This document shows, one piece after another, positions 46,847 to 58,011 of a DNA stretch of 64,000 nt. The stretch covers positions 18,518,478-18,582,477 of the forward strand of contig CM043961.1 in assembly GCA_014529385.2 (NCBI GenBank), written 5' to 3'. The notes beneath the pieces are model-generated. The model was given only the letters and a program-made list of their open reading frames with translations. It was not told the origin of the DNA and searched no databases. Made by a program: the position numbers and the translations under genes. Source of the DNA: Adiantum capillus-veneris. Taxonomy: Eukaryota; Streptophyta; Polypodiopsida; Polypodiales; Pteridaceae. Within the stretch, counting starts at the first letter, position 1, and the number at the start of each line of letters is the position of its first letter.

Positions 46847-47403
46847 ATGGAGTATTCCAAGCTCTACAATGAGTGCCTGGAAAACAAAGATCATTACAAT
46901 TTTGTAAGAAAGCTATGTGTTGATGTGAAGAGGGGTATGGAATACACATTGATTCAAAGGCCTCATGTTGTGGACACTGAAAATACAATTCATGTGTTTG
47001 GTACTTGTGTTGCCTGTGGGGAGGCTTTGGAGGCTTCTTACATGGTTGGTACCTTCATGCTTCCATGTCGGCATCAAACCATCCACTGTGTTTTGCCTTT
47101 GTGTTGAGAACAAAAGAATTTGCATGAAAGGCACTTTGCAACACCGCAATCCCTTCAAAGGTAATGGCCAAGGTGTCAGGGAGGTCATTATTGAAGAGTA
47201 AGTGGGGTGTTGTGTTGGACACTATGCTTATATCATCTGAATTGATTATCTAATCTTGTCTTTCATCTTCATGTATATGTAGGTAGAGGATCTTTTGGTG
47301 CGGACACCCATGAAAACACCCCAGTGGATCGAAAGGATCTCTGGGGTCGTAGCAAGTCAAATGCAACTCACATGTTCCAGGACAAGTCAGTGCAAGAAAT
47401 ACT

Positions 47404-47715
47404 GCAAGACCTTGATGCCAGCACAGTGGAAAGGAAAGGGGTTGAGCTTGATGTAGACTCAAACTCGGGAGAAGATCAACTAAAAGCTAAAGTGTAGGAA
47501 ATACTTTTGAAATATGGCAAGACCTTGATGCCAGCACAGTGGAAGGGAAAGGGACTGAGCCTACTGTAGATTCAAGCTTGAGAGAAGATCAGTTGAAAGA
47601 TGAAGTGCAAAATATACTACAAGACCTTGATGCCAGCACATCGGAAGGGAAAGGGGATGAGGGTAATGTGGACTCAAGATTGGGAGAAGATCAGTTGAAA
47701 GCCGAAGTGTAGGAG
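47404..47715 (+). repeat. Three ~35-codon acidic coding repeats
   Basis: Units start CAAGACCTTGATGCCAGCAC at 47404, 47518 and 47620. In the favoured frame each reads like QDLDAST-x-E-x-KG, then VDS, then EDQLK-x-x-V. Two units end with TAG where Gln would continue the frame. They form the acidic part of the unknown gene. Confidence 0.85.
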
Positions 47716-48280
47716 AGGGTTAAAAAGGATAAAGAGGGAAGGGACAGTAGGAGAACCAACAGGGGGGAAGTGATCCCATTGAGGAAGTTGCTAAAATGGA
47801 TATTGACCAAGTCGAGAATATCAATGAAGAAATGACGACTGAAGTTCTCTCGATGGCAGAGTTTTCGGATGCGACATCAAAATTTGCAGAGGAGAAGGTG
47901 GATAGAAAGAAGAGGAAGAAGGAAAAGTGGACAGTGGAACCTGCTAAAAGTGCACAGGAGGCTACAGGTGCCAAGGAGCCCAAAGGCGTAGAGGAGGCTA
48001 AAGGCACAGAGGAGGCCAAAGGGGCTAAAGGTGCAGAGGCGGCTAAAGGCGCGGAGGGGGCCAACGGTTCAGGGAAGGGCAAAGGTGCAGAGGAGACACT
48101 TGATGCAACGCCCTTAGAAAGAGGTGATAGCATTGACTCAGCCACTCTCTCCCAACTCTTCCTTATGAAATCTAGAAACCGCCTCGTTGGTCGTGGCCTC
48201 AAGCCACGAACCTGCAAGAATTAGCTGTTGTGACAGCATTTTGTACTTGCTTCTAGCTTAATATATAAAATAACATAGTG

Positions 48281-48402
48281 CACCTCTCATCGGCGATCAC
48301 TCTTACCCTTTTCCTATTGAACCGACAAGCCCGTACCTAACTCTACCAAATAAATAATACAGCGCCCATTGTAGGTGATAGGAATGTGCCTGAGGGTTAA
48401 CA
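48281..48402 (-). mobile_element. 3' LTR fragment of element Y
   Basis: On the minus strand this starts TGTTAACCCTCAGGCACATTCC and matches the first ~120 bases of the W LTR (32670 onward), then stops at 48281, 57 bases from the end of the unknown gene. A polypurine tract lies just beside it. Confidence 0.85.
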
Positions 48403-48403
48403 T

Positions 48404-48413
48404 ACCCCCCTTC
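48404..48413 (-). promoter_or_regulatory. Polypurine tract of element Y
   Basis: The minus strand reads AGGAAGGGGGG-TA-TGTTAACC, a purine tract ending just before the LTR start, which fixes the 3' end of the Y internal region. Confidence 0.75.
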
Positions 48414-49565
48414 CTGATGTAGATTCCATCCTCGGAAGCTATTGAGTTGAAGCTCGTTTGTTGAGGTAGAAGAGCATTTGAGATGAATGTCCTTAGCCTT
48501 CTTCAGTCTCACTGCAAAATCAAACAACATTGGCACAGTAATTGCATTCTCATATACAATTAAAAAGCATATGCAGTTTTAGGCAAAAAAATTGATTGGT
48601 AGCAGAATTTTAAACCATTTGTCAGCAATAAACATTAAATTGCAATATAATCAAACGCATAAACAGTTGTAAAGGTAAAAAGTTAAACAAGTCTGGGGTC
48701 GCTAATTTAATGGTCAAAAGGCACTAAAGATCGACTATTAATACCATGGGCAAGCTTCTCAATTTTCTCTGGTCAATTAGGTTGTTTAATCGCGAGAGCC
48801 AAGTATTTCATGTCCGAGGGCTAACTAGAGGCTATACCTAGAAGACCTTGTAGTTAGCTACGATAAAAGGAATTGCTCATGAAATCATCGCCTGCTGACT
48901 TATTCCCTTTTCTTTGACCACCCAAAATCTTTTCACAGTGATTCAATTTTGATGTGTGTGCTTATTTTGTATGCCTTGGATTTTTTGCTTTTTAACGAAA
49001 AGCACCCACACTGGAACCTCTAGGGCTCTAGTACCATAGGCGATACATGTGAGTGAAGTACCAAATCAAGCTGAGATTTCTCTTTTCGCTCTAAATTTTA
49101 CATTGTGGCACTTTGATTATTTTGTTTGTTCGTTTTCAACATTTTAATTTTGTAACTTTGGGGGATCATATAACACTGTTACCCTCCCCAGACTCATCAC
49201 ACTAGTAAACTCCCTTTATAATACTTAAGCTAAAGGTCAATAGGGACTAAGCCCACTAGAAAGCCCTAGTACATTTCACACAATGCTGCCTAAATCGGAT
49301 TAAGAACCTAAGTAACCATTGATTATTAGGAAGGCATTCCCCATGGTATTAAGAGAAGATCTCTAACACCTAGCTTGGTCAAACTAGCTTAGTCGGACTG
49401 CTTCCTTTTTAAACCTAGACAAGTGATTATGACAAAAAATTACATTGAATTTAATGTCTGATACTAAGAAAATGTGCTGGATATTATGCTACCAATCACA
49501 ATTAAAGCAGACAAACATGGATGCAAAAAGATAAGGGGCAATGCTAAACTGTTTGTGTTGATGAT
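48414..49565 (-). other. 3' internal region of Y, no gene seen
   Basis: AT-rich with no convincing coding frame on either strand. By position it is the untranslated part of Y between its lost pol and its polypurine tract. It joins the Y gag side at 56114 once Z is taken out. Confidence 0.5.
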
Positions 49566-49570
49566 CACGC

Positions 49571-49756
49571 TGTGAGCGGGATGAAAACACACACAGCGCC
49601 TCTATAACGACCCGACACACACTCTTGGGAAGATACACACACACACACACTATGGGGCACCACTCGGCTTAGACAACACACCTGGCCGAGATAGGGAACA
49701 CACCTCTGGAGTGAGAGGAGAGAGACTATCCACTTGCCCACTCCACACAGACACAC

Positions 49757-49788
<32 letters not shown>

Positions 49789-50731
49789 CCAAAAAAATCA
49801 GCTCAAAAGAGGAGAATTTCTGATGTTTAGATACAATTGAGCTTGGGCCAACACCAATGGGGCAAATAGCTCACACAATATGGGTAAAATAAGCCAGATA
49901 CAATCACAAACTAGAGCAGAAACTTCGCTCATAGGAGAAACTTACACAGAAAAACAGCAGGAAAAGAGTGAGAAATTTGGCAAAATGGACAGCGCCATCG
50001 CGTCCGGAATGGCCCAAAACCCCAGTCTACAATGTCAAAGTGCTCAAATCCGACCTCGGATGAGCAGTTTACGGCCAAAACAGGCTCCAAAATGAGCAAA
50101 AACACACTTGCGGCTGTTCCTCCTCTCTTCTCCACGTTTTTTCTGGTCTTCTCTCTCTTTTTTCAGTTCCCACACTTAGCTTTATTACTTGGGCACCCTT
50201 GGCCTTTTAGATGACCTCAAACGGACCTCGAACAGGCCAAAAACTGACCTCGCAGTGCATAGTTGTCACCTTTTTGCATCATCCGCACACCTGGCACTCA
50301 GCTTTTTTCCAATAATGCATCTCGCCACCACGTGAAGTGGCCCCAAAAGGTGGTCCTAATTATGACCTTTTTGCGTAACTCTCACAAGAAAACACCCACG
50401 TTGTGTCCGTCCTCATCTGCGTGCAAATATTGACCTTGTTCGCCCTCCTGACGCCACTAGATGCCATCGACGCACCTGCTGACCTCACGTCGTCGGCCCG
50501 TGGATAGCTTCCTCGAGAAGTTTTACACGCTATAAACTCCTCATTATTGTAGAAAAACACACTGGTACTGGTAATAGTGAAAATCGATGCACTATGTACA
50601 CCCTGTCCTACTTGTACACATGTGGGCCCCACATAACCACCTGGCTAAGGAAAATGGGCAATCCTTTATTTGATGCACCATGCATGTGTATGTACATATG
50701 CGCAATCCCTTGCTCCAAAAAACTCCTGACA
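49571..50731 (-). mobile_element. 3' LTR of Z
   Basis: 1,161 bases. It matches 55001-56108 closely; differences are mainly repeat length in the ACAC tracts (about 49637-49650 and 49750-49788) and a few short indels. Plus-strand frames in it are not genes. Confidence 0.92.
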
Positions 50732-51330
50732 TAATTTGCCCATCCCCTAGCCTGCTAGATCATTCATGATCAGCAGCAGCAAAGAGAGATATGAGACTCG
50801 CCGCATCACAGGTCTCCTCATCCCTCACCAACACTGCTTGATCCACAGACAGCTCATCTTGCTCCACCATCATCAATCTAGCATGATACAATTTAAGACG
50901 TAACCCATTTACCCTTGACTTATGTAGAACACCATCCAGGTTAGCCAGCTGATATGTGCCATTTGGAAAACACTCCACTACCTTGAAAGGGCCTTCCCAC
51001 TTAATTTGAAACTTCTTTTGGAAGGTGTTGTCCAACTTACTATTGTAGCGCAAAACCAAGTCATGTTTCTTGATACCCTTACTTTTAACCTTTTCGTTTA
51101 TCTTTGCCAAAGCCTTATCTTGCATCTGCCCATAATGCTCCAATGCGCTCATCCTATCCAACTGGACCTCTTGTAACTGCAAGAGCCTCTCTTTGAATGC
51201 ATCACTAGGCGACCCAAGCAACTTCTCTAACATCTTGACCGCAGGCAACTCTACCTCCACAGGCAATAGTGCTTCCTTTCCATACACCAAATGAAATGGA
51301 GTAAACCCTGTACCTGCTTGTGATAGGTAA
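50732..51330 (-). pseudogene. Integrase C-terminal domain of Z
   Basis: The minus-strand frame 51290-50760 has VYGKEALLPVEVELPAVKML, a helical stretch (LQLQEVQLDRMSALEHYGQMQDKALAKINEKVK), then FQIKWEGPFKVVECFPNGTYQLANLDG and HKSRVNGLRLKLYH, the GPY/F-type domain. It corresponds to 9640-10159 of Q. A deletion joins it in another frame to the integrase front half. Confidence 0.92.
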
Positions 51331-52071
51331 CGGGCCTATTGCATCAATCCCCCACTTTTCAAACACATCAAATGCCATAATGGTTTTTCGTAGCTCTGGC
51401 TCCAACACTCTCTTCCCAAATGCTTGACATCTATTGCAAGACCTACACCAATGGTGAACATCCTTGTGCAAACTAGGCCATACATACCCCTCTTGCAAAA
51501 TCTTATGCAAGGTGATCTTTAGAGCAAAATGGCCACCACATGCGCCTTCATGATTCTCTTCCAACACTCTGTAAAGCTCCTCCTGCCAAGGTACACGTCT
51601 CAACACGAGATCAGCCCCTTTCATGTATAAGACATCACCAATCAATTTGTACCTGTATGCTCTACGCACAAAGCCATACTTCTTAGACTTCTGAATCTCC
51701 TTTGGAATGATTCCTGTTAGCAAAAACTCCTCTTCTTGAGCCAAACTTTCCCGGCCATGATAAAGAGGTAAATTGGTCCTCAACACGAATAGCTCCCCAA
51801 TCATGCCTTGAGCTGTTTCATGTGCCTCTCCATTTAGAGCACGTTCAATGTGTCTGATGCTCCATGCTTCGAACTTTTTTAACAGGCCTTTAATTCTGAA
51901 GCACATTTCCTTCAATGAGGTGTTCTTGCTCTTCCACACACCCAGCACTTGCTTCACCACTAACAAGGCATCACCTTTTATGCTCAACCTTCGAACCCCA
52001 TGCTTCAAACAAATGTGTAATCCGGCTTCCAATGTAGCATATTCAGCCTCATTGTTACTATGCGCATCCAA
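51205..52071 (-). pseudogene. Archaeal-type RNase H and integrase front of Z
   Basis: The start carries the second RNase H (SNNEAEYATLEAGLHIC, LSIKGDALLVVKQVLGVWKSKN). Next is the integrase zinc domain, intact as HEGACGGHFALKITLHKIL... then HHWCRSCNRCQAFGK, and the first core motif FEKWGIDAIGPLPIT. At about 51330 it jumps to the integrase C-terminal domain in a different frame, so roughly 110-120 residues with the DDE triad are missing. The element could not integrate on its own. Confidence 0.92.
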
Positions 52072-52727
52072 TTTGAACCCTCTCTTGCATACTAGCTTCC
52101 CCCTGAAGCTGCATCATGGCTCTTTCTGTATGAACCATCAAAGAACAACACATGTGCATTGCTGATCTGTGGCACTTCTTCAACTACCTTTCTCACCACC
52201 TCTTCCTTAACAATAAGGGGATTCTCCTTGTAGGTCAACAAATCAGCTAGGGTAGCCCTTGTACTATCTTCCACTAGAAAAGAGAACTCAAACTCTTGCA
52301 GCTCAATTACCCATTTCTTCACCACATTTGACATGTTAGTACCATTAATTAACTGTGGCAAAAAGGCATAACTCGTCAAGAAAACAAAAGGCCGTGGTAG
52401 CAAGTAATGACGAAATCGTCGACAAGCAAATATTACACTGGCCATCACTAGCTCTACTTCCGATAACTTTCTCTCCGCTACCAACTTCACTCGGCTTGCA
52501 CAATACACTGGCCTCATATAATGGCTGCCCTTCCCCTTTTGCAATAGCATGGCTCCAATGGCATCATCCCCTACTGATGGATTTACATAAAAAACTTTCT
52601 CCCAATCAGGAGCCTGCATGGCTGACAACCCCCCTAACACCTCTTTCACCTCTTGAAACACTTCTTCACACTTGTCATCCCATTGCAATGGATCATGCTT
52701 TGCCACTTGCTGTAATGGATAAAGAAG
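52072..52727 (-). pseudogene. RNase H of Z and start of second RNase H
   Basis: The frame 52706-52092 continues the RT frame after a single TAG (52728-52730). It shows DPLQWDDKCEEVFQEVKEVLGG, FYVNPSVGDDAIGAMLLQKGKG, CASRVKLVAERKLSEVELVMASVIFACRRFRHYL, VVKKWVIELQEFEFSFLVEDST, and then the start of the second RNase H, AHVLFFDGSYRKS. A 1-nt shift near 52085 breaks it. Confidence 0.9.
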
Positions 52728-55022
52728 CTACGAAGACAATGGAATAAACCGTGCCATGTACTTCACTTTGTGTATAAAGGTTGCCAATTGCTTCGTACTC
52801 ATAGGTGATGGAAGAAGAATAATAGACTTCACCTTATCTGGATCAGCCTCAATGCCATTTTTTGACACCATATGGCCCAATAACTTCACCCTTGGCTGTG
52901 CTAGATGACATTTCTTTGGATTTAGTTGTCCTCCACATTCATCATATCGAGCCAATACCATCTGCAGCTTCTCATGGTGTTCAGCCCTACTGCTATAGAC
53001 ACAGAAGTCATCCATAAAAGCTTTAACACAACTACCAATGAATGGTTCCAACACCCAATTTGCTCTCTCTTGATAGAAGGAAGGTCCATTTGACAACCCA
53101 AATGGCAATACTGTGTAGCAATAGTAGCCCCATGGCGTAATAAAAGTGGTCTTTGTGCGGTCTTTAAGAGAAATCTTCAATTGAAAATAGCCTGAAAAAC
53201 CATCACACACACTGTACCTCTCATAAGCTGCCACTGAATCCAAGATCTGATCGATGAATGGAAGAGGATATGAGTTCTTCTTAGTGGATGCATTTAAGGG
53301 TTTAAAATCCACACAAATTCTCCACTTCCCATCCTTCTTTGGACTGACTACAACTGGACTCACCCATTCTGTGGTCTCCACTGGAACTATGAACCCTGCC
53401 TTCAATAACTTGTCCACCTCTACCCGCAAGGCTTCCATTTGCTCTTGACCCATCCTTCTTAGCCTTTGCCGCACTGGCTTAGCACCTTCTTTCAGCTCTA
53501 TATGCATCTCTTTGCCCTTGAACCCTCTGATCTCTTCATATGAAGTAATGAACAAATCAGGAAAACTAGCCAGCATGTGCAAATATATATCCTTCTCCAT
53601 AGCTGAGAGGTCTCCACTGATCATTTGTGTCATCAATTCCTGCTTCTTTGACAACTCAACCTTGGTTTGCATCAGCCCTTCAATCACTTCATAAGGCCCT
53701 TCACTTTCATCTTCAACCTCATTCGCAAATGCAACTAAACCAATCTCCTGGATTTCTTTGTCCATCAAAAGAAATGCAACATCGGCATCCTCATCACTGC
53801 TGGTAGTGCTATCACTGTCCTCATCTGTCACCATGGAAGAGTCTTCATCACTAGACTCATCCTCATCTTCATAAAGCTCCTCTAATCGTTTCCTTGTGTC
53901 CATATTATAAAGCTTCTTGGTACCTGTCTTTCCATAGAGGCTAATCGTACCATGTCGCCAATCTTGAACAGCTCCCACTGCACGTAACCATGGTCTTCCC
54001 AGTATAATAGGATATGCTCCCAACCCTGCTGGCATCACATGAAAATCAACCACTGCCTTTGCATCATATGCCTCCACTTCTAAGCTCTTTACAACACCCA
54101 AGCATTTTACTTTTTGATGGTTTGCCAATCTGATCCGAAAACCTGACACCCCAGCCACTGTGAGACCCATCTTCTCAACGCATGAGTGTGTTATGACGCA
54201 TATTTGGGCTCCGCCATCCACATAACCTTGTCCCAAATTTTTCCTTTTATGCCACACATCTACTATTGGACAAATGTCTGGTACCTCGTTCATTGCCAAC
54301 ACCTTCACTGAACCTCTCTCTGGCTCTTTCTCCATTGGGTTAACCATCCTCTTCCACTGTCGCTTTAGCTTAGGCACCATCTCTATAAGCTGCCCAAAAG
54401 TAACATCTGCCTTCCTACTCGTCAGATCCTCCTTCAAGTCATAGCTTAATTGCCCATCCCCTAGTGGAAAATCTGAAACATGAAACTTTCGACGAGCTCT
54501 CCTTTTCCTCTTGGCCTTGACATCCTCGCCTTCATGGCTCTTTCCTTTCTTCTTACTAGGACCTGAGGCACTTCTTCCTTCCTTATCCTCTGTGGTCCTC
54601 TTCCCAATAGGCATCACTAATGTATCCTCTAACTTTGATGCCTTCTCCAAGGTGACTACACTTAGCACTTTTGTCTTTCCCTTTTCCTCCTGGGTCAGTC
54701 CACTGGTTCTTTCGTCTCCCTTAATTTCGATGCCATAATCATTTGACCTAGTTAGCACCTGTCTTGGCAATGGATACATGTCTCCCCCCATCCTTGGTGG
54801 CTTATCACATTGCGGGCTGATGTGACCCAACTCTCCACAATTATAACATGTGGGCGTCTGCCTCCAAAACCTACCATTGCTTTGTCCAACACCATTCCTA
54901 GGCCTTTCTTCACCTCCTGGCTCATTTGCAAACCTCCCTCGACCTCGATTATTTCCCACTTGACCTAGCATGTTTAGGCTGAGATTCTTCATCAAAAGAA
55001 TGTGAGCGGGATGAAAACACAC
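52728..55022 (-). CDS. Gag zinc knuckle-protease-RT polyprotein of Z
   Basis: The longest open frame in the window (764 codons). It begins inside the 5' LTR end, so its true start is uncertain. In order: zinc knuckle CYNCGELGHISPQC (about residues 58-71); a basic linker; protease with YVDGGAQICVIT and AYPIILGRPWLRAVGAVQDW; an acidic linker; RT with VPVETTEWVSPVVVSPKKDGKWRICVDFKPLN, CDGFSGYFQLKIS, GYYCYTVLPFGLSNG, an intact FMDDFCVYSS active site, and LLGHMVSKNGI. It ends at TAG 52728-52730, but the reading continues in frame into RNase H, so the stop is probably a recent Gln-to-TAG change. The capsid is missing. RT looks intact in sequence. Confidence 0.93.
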   Translation of the reverse strand: MCFHPAHILLMKNLSLNMLGQVGNNRGRGRFANEPGGEERPRNGVGQSNGRFWRQTPTCYNCGELGHISPQCDKPPRMGGDMYPLPRQVLTRSNDYGIEIKGDERTSGLTQEEKGKTKVLSVVTLEKASKLEDTLVMPIGKRTTEDKEGRSASGPSKKKGKSHEGEDVKAKRKRRARRKFHVSDFPLGDGQLSYDLKEDLTSRKADVTFGQLIEMVPKLKRQWKRMVNPMEKEPERGSVKVLAMNEVPDICPIVDVWHKRKNLGQGYVDGGAQICVITHSCVEKMGLTVAGVSGFRIRLANHQKVKCLGVVKSLEVEAYDAKAVVDFHVMPAGLGAYPIILGRPWLRAVGAVQDWRHGTISLYGKTGTKKLYNMDTRKRLEELYEDEDESSDEDSSMVTDEDSDSTTSSDEDADVAFLLMDKEIQEIGLVAFANEVEDESEGPYEVIEGLMQTKVELSKKQELMTQMISGDLSAMEKDIYLHMLASFPDLFITSYEEIRGFKGKEMHIELKEGAKPVRQRLRRMGQEQMEALRVEVDKLLKAGFIVPVETTEWVSPVVVSPKKDGKWRICVDFKPLNASTKKNSYPLPFIDQILDSVAAYERYSVCDGFSGYFQLKISLKDRTKTTFITPWGYYCYTVLPFGLSNGPSFYQERANWVLEPFIGSCVKAFMDDFCVYSSRAEHHEKLQMVLARYDECGGQLNPKKCHLAQPRVKLLGHMVSKNGIEADPDKVKSIILLPSPMSTKQLATFIHKVKYMARFIPLSS

Positions 55023-56108
55023 ACAGTGCCTCTATAACGACCCGACACACAATCTTGGGAAGATACACACACACACTATGGGGCACCACTCGGCTTAGAC
55101 AACACACCTGGCCGAGATAGGGAACACACCTCTGGAGTGAGAGGAGAGAGACTATCCACTTGCCCACTCCACACAGACACACACACATACACACACACAC
55201 ACCCAAAAAACTCAGCTCAAAAGAGGAGAATTTTTGATGTTTAGATACAATTGAACTTGGGCCAACACCAATGGGGCAAATAGCTCACACAATATAGGTA
55301 AAATAAGCCAGATACAATCACAAACTAGAGCAGAAACTTCGCTCATAGGAGAAACTTACACAGAAAAACAGCAGGAAAAACGGACAGCGCCATCGCGTCC
55401 GGAACGGCCCAAAACCCCAGTCTACAATGTCAAAGTGCTCAAATCCGACCTAGGATGAGCAGTTTACGGCCAAAACAGGCTCCAAAATGAGCAAAAACAC
55501 ACTTGCGGCTGTTCCTCCTCTCTTCTCCACGTTTTTTCTGGTCTTCTCTCTCTTTTTTCAGTTCCCACACTTAGATTTATTACTTGGGCACCCTTGGCCT
55601 TTTAGATGACCTCAAACGGACCTCGAACAGGCCAAACACTGACCTCGCAGTGCATAGTTGTCACCTTTTTGCATCATCCGCACACCTGACACTTATCTTT
55701 TTTCCAATAATGCATCTCGCCACCACGTGAAGTGGCCCCAAAAAGTGGTCCTAATGATGACCTTTCTGCGTAACTCTCACAAGAAAACACCCACGTTGTG
55801 TCCGTCCTCATCTGCGTACAAATATTGACCTTGTTCGCCCTCCTGACGCCACTAGATGCCATCACGTCGTCGGCCCGCGGATAGCTTCCTCGAGAAGTTT
55901 TACACGCTATAAACTCCTCATTATTGTAGAAAAACACAGTGGTACTGGTAATAGTGAAAATTGATGCACTATGTACACCCTGTCCTACTTGTACACATGT
56001 GGGCCCCACATAACCACCCGGCTAAGGAAAATGGGCAATCCTTTATTTGATGCACCATGCATGTGTATGTACATATGCGCAATCCCTTGCTCCAAAAAAC
56101 TCCTGACA
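55001..56108 (-). mobile_element. 5' LTR of Z
   Basis: 1,108 bases, the counterpart of 49571-50731. Internal code starts immediately after it (minus strand) without a recognisable PBS, so a deletion removed PBS and the first part of gag. Confidence 0.92.
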
Positions 56109-56850
56109 ACGCTTGATTTGAAAAGTGGATGAGAGAAAGATTCCAGGAAGGTCCAAATCCTAACCACAGCAACACGTTCCTGTACACACGAGGAAACACA
56201 AAGAATACCTCTAGGAGGCACATCAGTTGGGAAGAAAAAACTTTGTTAATTATACATCAGTTAGAGTTTCCGTTTGTAGTTCGTACTCCCATTTCTCATT
56301 TAAAAACGCTCCATCTAGGCTTGAGGTGCTAGGGGTGTCCTTTGAACTAGATGCAATGTGGCTCTCTATGGGTTGACCCTTAGTGGTCGCTAATTCACGA
56401 GCACTCGATTGCTCTCCTAGAAAAGATATTGGCATAGGATCTTTCACTTTTAACTCTCTTCATTGTTGCACCTTGCGTAAGCTCTCGATTTCCTTTTCCC
56501 TAGCCGCAATGATATATCGCTCAACCTCTTGCACTTCAGCAAGGCTTCTACCATCGGGTAATATAACCTCAGGGGGGAAAAGTTCTGAAGAGTCAGGGGG
56601 TGCAGTGAATGGAGTATTCACATGCACATTCTCTAAGGGCATAGGGTCTACGTTGGTCATGAATGGAGAATTTTAATTCCCCACCCCCTCATTTACATCA
56701 TTAGCTCCATGTTCGGAGCGAGTGGCTCTACTAAAGGTTTCCTTCAAGCGGCTAAGCATGCTCGGCCCGGACCGCGGGCCCATGGCATGCATGTCTTGGC
56801 TTAAGCTGTTGGGATTAGGCATTAGAAAACCCTCCATGACGTCCTAGTCA
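56109..56850 (-). pseudogene. Gag N-terminal part of element Y
   Basis: Minus-strand frames 56660-56460 (NVDPMPLENVHVNTPFTAPPDSSELF, then ILPDGRSLAEVQEVERYI) and 56447-56250 (MPISFLGEQSSARELATTKGQPIES, SKDTPSTSSLDGAFLNE) match W gag at 34990-35410 almost word for word, split by one stop. From 56250 down to 56109 the code fades, and Z interrupts it. The capsid part is not found on the other side. Confidence 0.88.
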
Positions 56851-57738
56851 AAGGAAGAGTCACTAGCCGCTATGTTCGGGTCTTGGTTTGTACTACCTTG
56901 GGTCCCCGCCGAGGGTCTGAAACCTAAGGTAGGTGGATAATGAGAACTCGCATAAGTCAAAATTCTCTCTAGTTGCTCCATCTCTAGCACACGACCAGAG
57001 CGCAGATGCATGTGTCTTTGGCACCCTACAAGCGTCAGCGAATAACCTTGAAACCGCTTACTTTTAAGCGTCCATTTTCACTCGTTTTTTTATGTTTTTT
57101 AATGATCGGTTTTTTTATTAAAGTGTGTGATAGCTCAAAACGAGCATATCACTCAGAGGGTTGCGGTGTGCTTTACAGCACAATGTTTGGTCACCTGAAG
57201 CTCCGTTGGTTCTCAAAAAGTCGATTTTTAGCTATGTGTGAGGCTAAAATATGTAATTTTAAAGGGCGGCTGAGGCTTGAGCCTGAGCGTGACCTTGGGC
57301 TTGGGTCTGGGAGATATTCCTGATCCCGGTCCTACCATAAAAAATTTATTTTTATTTAAAGATTTTTTTTATTTTTTATTTTGGGGGATAAGGTTGCCGC
57401 GGCCGCGTTGTGCGCACCTCACACACACACTCTACCTACCTACTTATAACTAATACACCTACTATTACACACTAACACACTTCATAAGCTCTAACAGATC
57501 TACTTCCTACTTACTGTACTTTACATAGAACTAACATTATGGATCTACAACCTTAATACTAACACCTTATCAACAGAGAAAACACAATACCTTTCAAAAC
57601 CTCATTAACAAAGAAATACACATTAGCAAAACAAAATCCTTCTTCTCAACACACACACCTTCCTTTCCTACCTTTCCTACAATTGAAATTGCACCATAAA
57701 GAAGCACAGAGTGCCACTCAAGCTTAGTGTATGGCATT
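56851..57738 (-). other. 5' leader of Y
   Basis: An inverted copy of the W leader (33953-34825), sharing the ACCGGGATCAGGAATATCTCCCAGACCC block (plus-strand coordinates about 57305-57335) and TAATAGTAGGTG words. No gene; the plus-strand frame at 57006-57323 is a shadow. Confidence 0.75.
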
Positions 57739-57756
57739 TCCCCGGCAACAGCGCCA
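57739..57756 (-). promoter_or_regulatory. tRNA-Asp-type primer-binding site of Y
   Basis: The minus strand reads TGGCGCTGTTGCCGGGGA, 17 of 18 identical to the tRNA-Asp-type site, four bases from the LTR end as in W. Confidence 0.88.
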
Positions 57757-57760
57757 AAAA

Positions 57761-58011
57761 TGTGCGCGTATGTCACAAGTGTCAATGCAAGGAACATGCC
57801 AATACACTGTGTGCGAGCCACAGATGGCTCCAAGCATCCAACTAGCCTAAACTAGTAAGCTCAAAGAAGACGATGGTGTGTCACTCACCGCTCTACGCTT
57901 GCTGTCGTGGAGGATTCCTCGTCGCGAATAAGAGGGAGAGTCGCTACACCACGCTCAACCGCCTCCACGAGACGCTACTTCACGAGCATCGACCTACGGA
58001 CTTACAGGTGA
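57761..58011 (-). mobile_element. 3' end of the 5' LTR of Y
   Basis: It matches the reverse complement of about 33700-33930 of the W LTR (CTACGCTTGCTGTxGTGGAGGATT and TAAACTAGTAAGCTCAAAGA). Near 58000 the match stops and plus-strand V-type LTR sequence begins. Confidence 0.8.

Larger units (their letters stand above)
44485..48224 (+). pseudogene. Decayed intron-containing gene of unknown family
   Basis: A multi-exon model. An N-terminal basic/Ser-rich piece (44485-44752, one shift) is followed by an 87-codon exon (44967-45227) with four TAGs, ending KLQVEVQQSK. Intron 45228-46846 (GT...AG, phase 0) follows. The next exon (46847-47197) gives YNECLENKDHYNFVRKL, then a Cys/His cluster (CVACGEALEAS, MLPCRH, and after a shift CLCVENKRICMK), possibly RING-like. 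A small intron (47198-47286) leads to an acidic exon with three ~35-residue repeats, then, after a shift, a Lys/Ala/Gly/Glu-rich tail (47796-48224) ending RLVGRGLKPRTCKN. No homolog recognised; it could be a host gene or a DNA-transposon gene. Confidence 0.5.
49571..56108 (-). mobile_element. Tat-like gypsy retrotransposon Z, nested in Y
   Basis: The LTRs 55001-56108 (5') and 49571-50731 (3') are very similar and read TGTCAGGAG...GCTCACA on the minus strand. The duplicated target ACGC(T) is seen at 49567-49570(71) and 56109-56112(13). Inside are a long open frame (zinc knuckle, protease, RT), two RNase H domains, and an integrase that has lost its catalytic core. PBS and most of gag are deleted. 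By LTR similarity and frame length it is the youngest element here. Confidence 0.92.

Noticed and set aside
43092..48224. TAG reassigned as a sense codon or programmed readthrough in the unknown genes
   Set aside because: The same regions also have frameshifts, and the surrounding retrotransposons show the same TAG excess, so decay at CHG sites explains it more simply.
53254..54738. Plus-strand frames of 60-75 codons
   Set aside because: They are shadows of the long minus-strand Z polyprotein.
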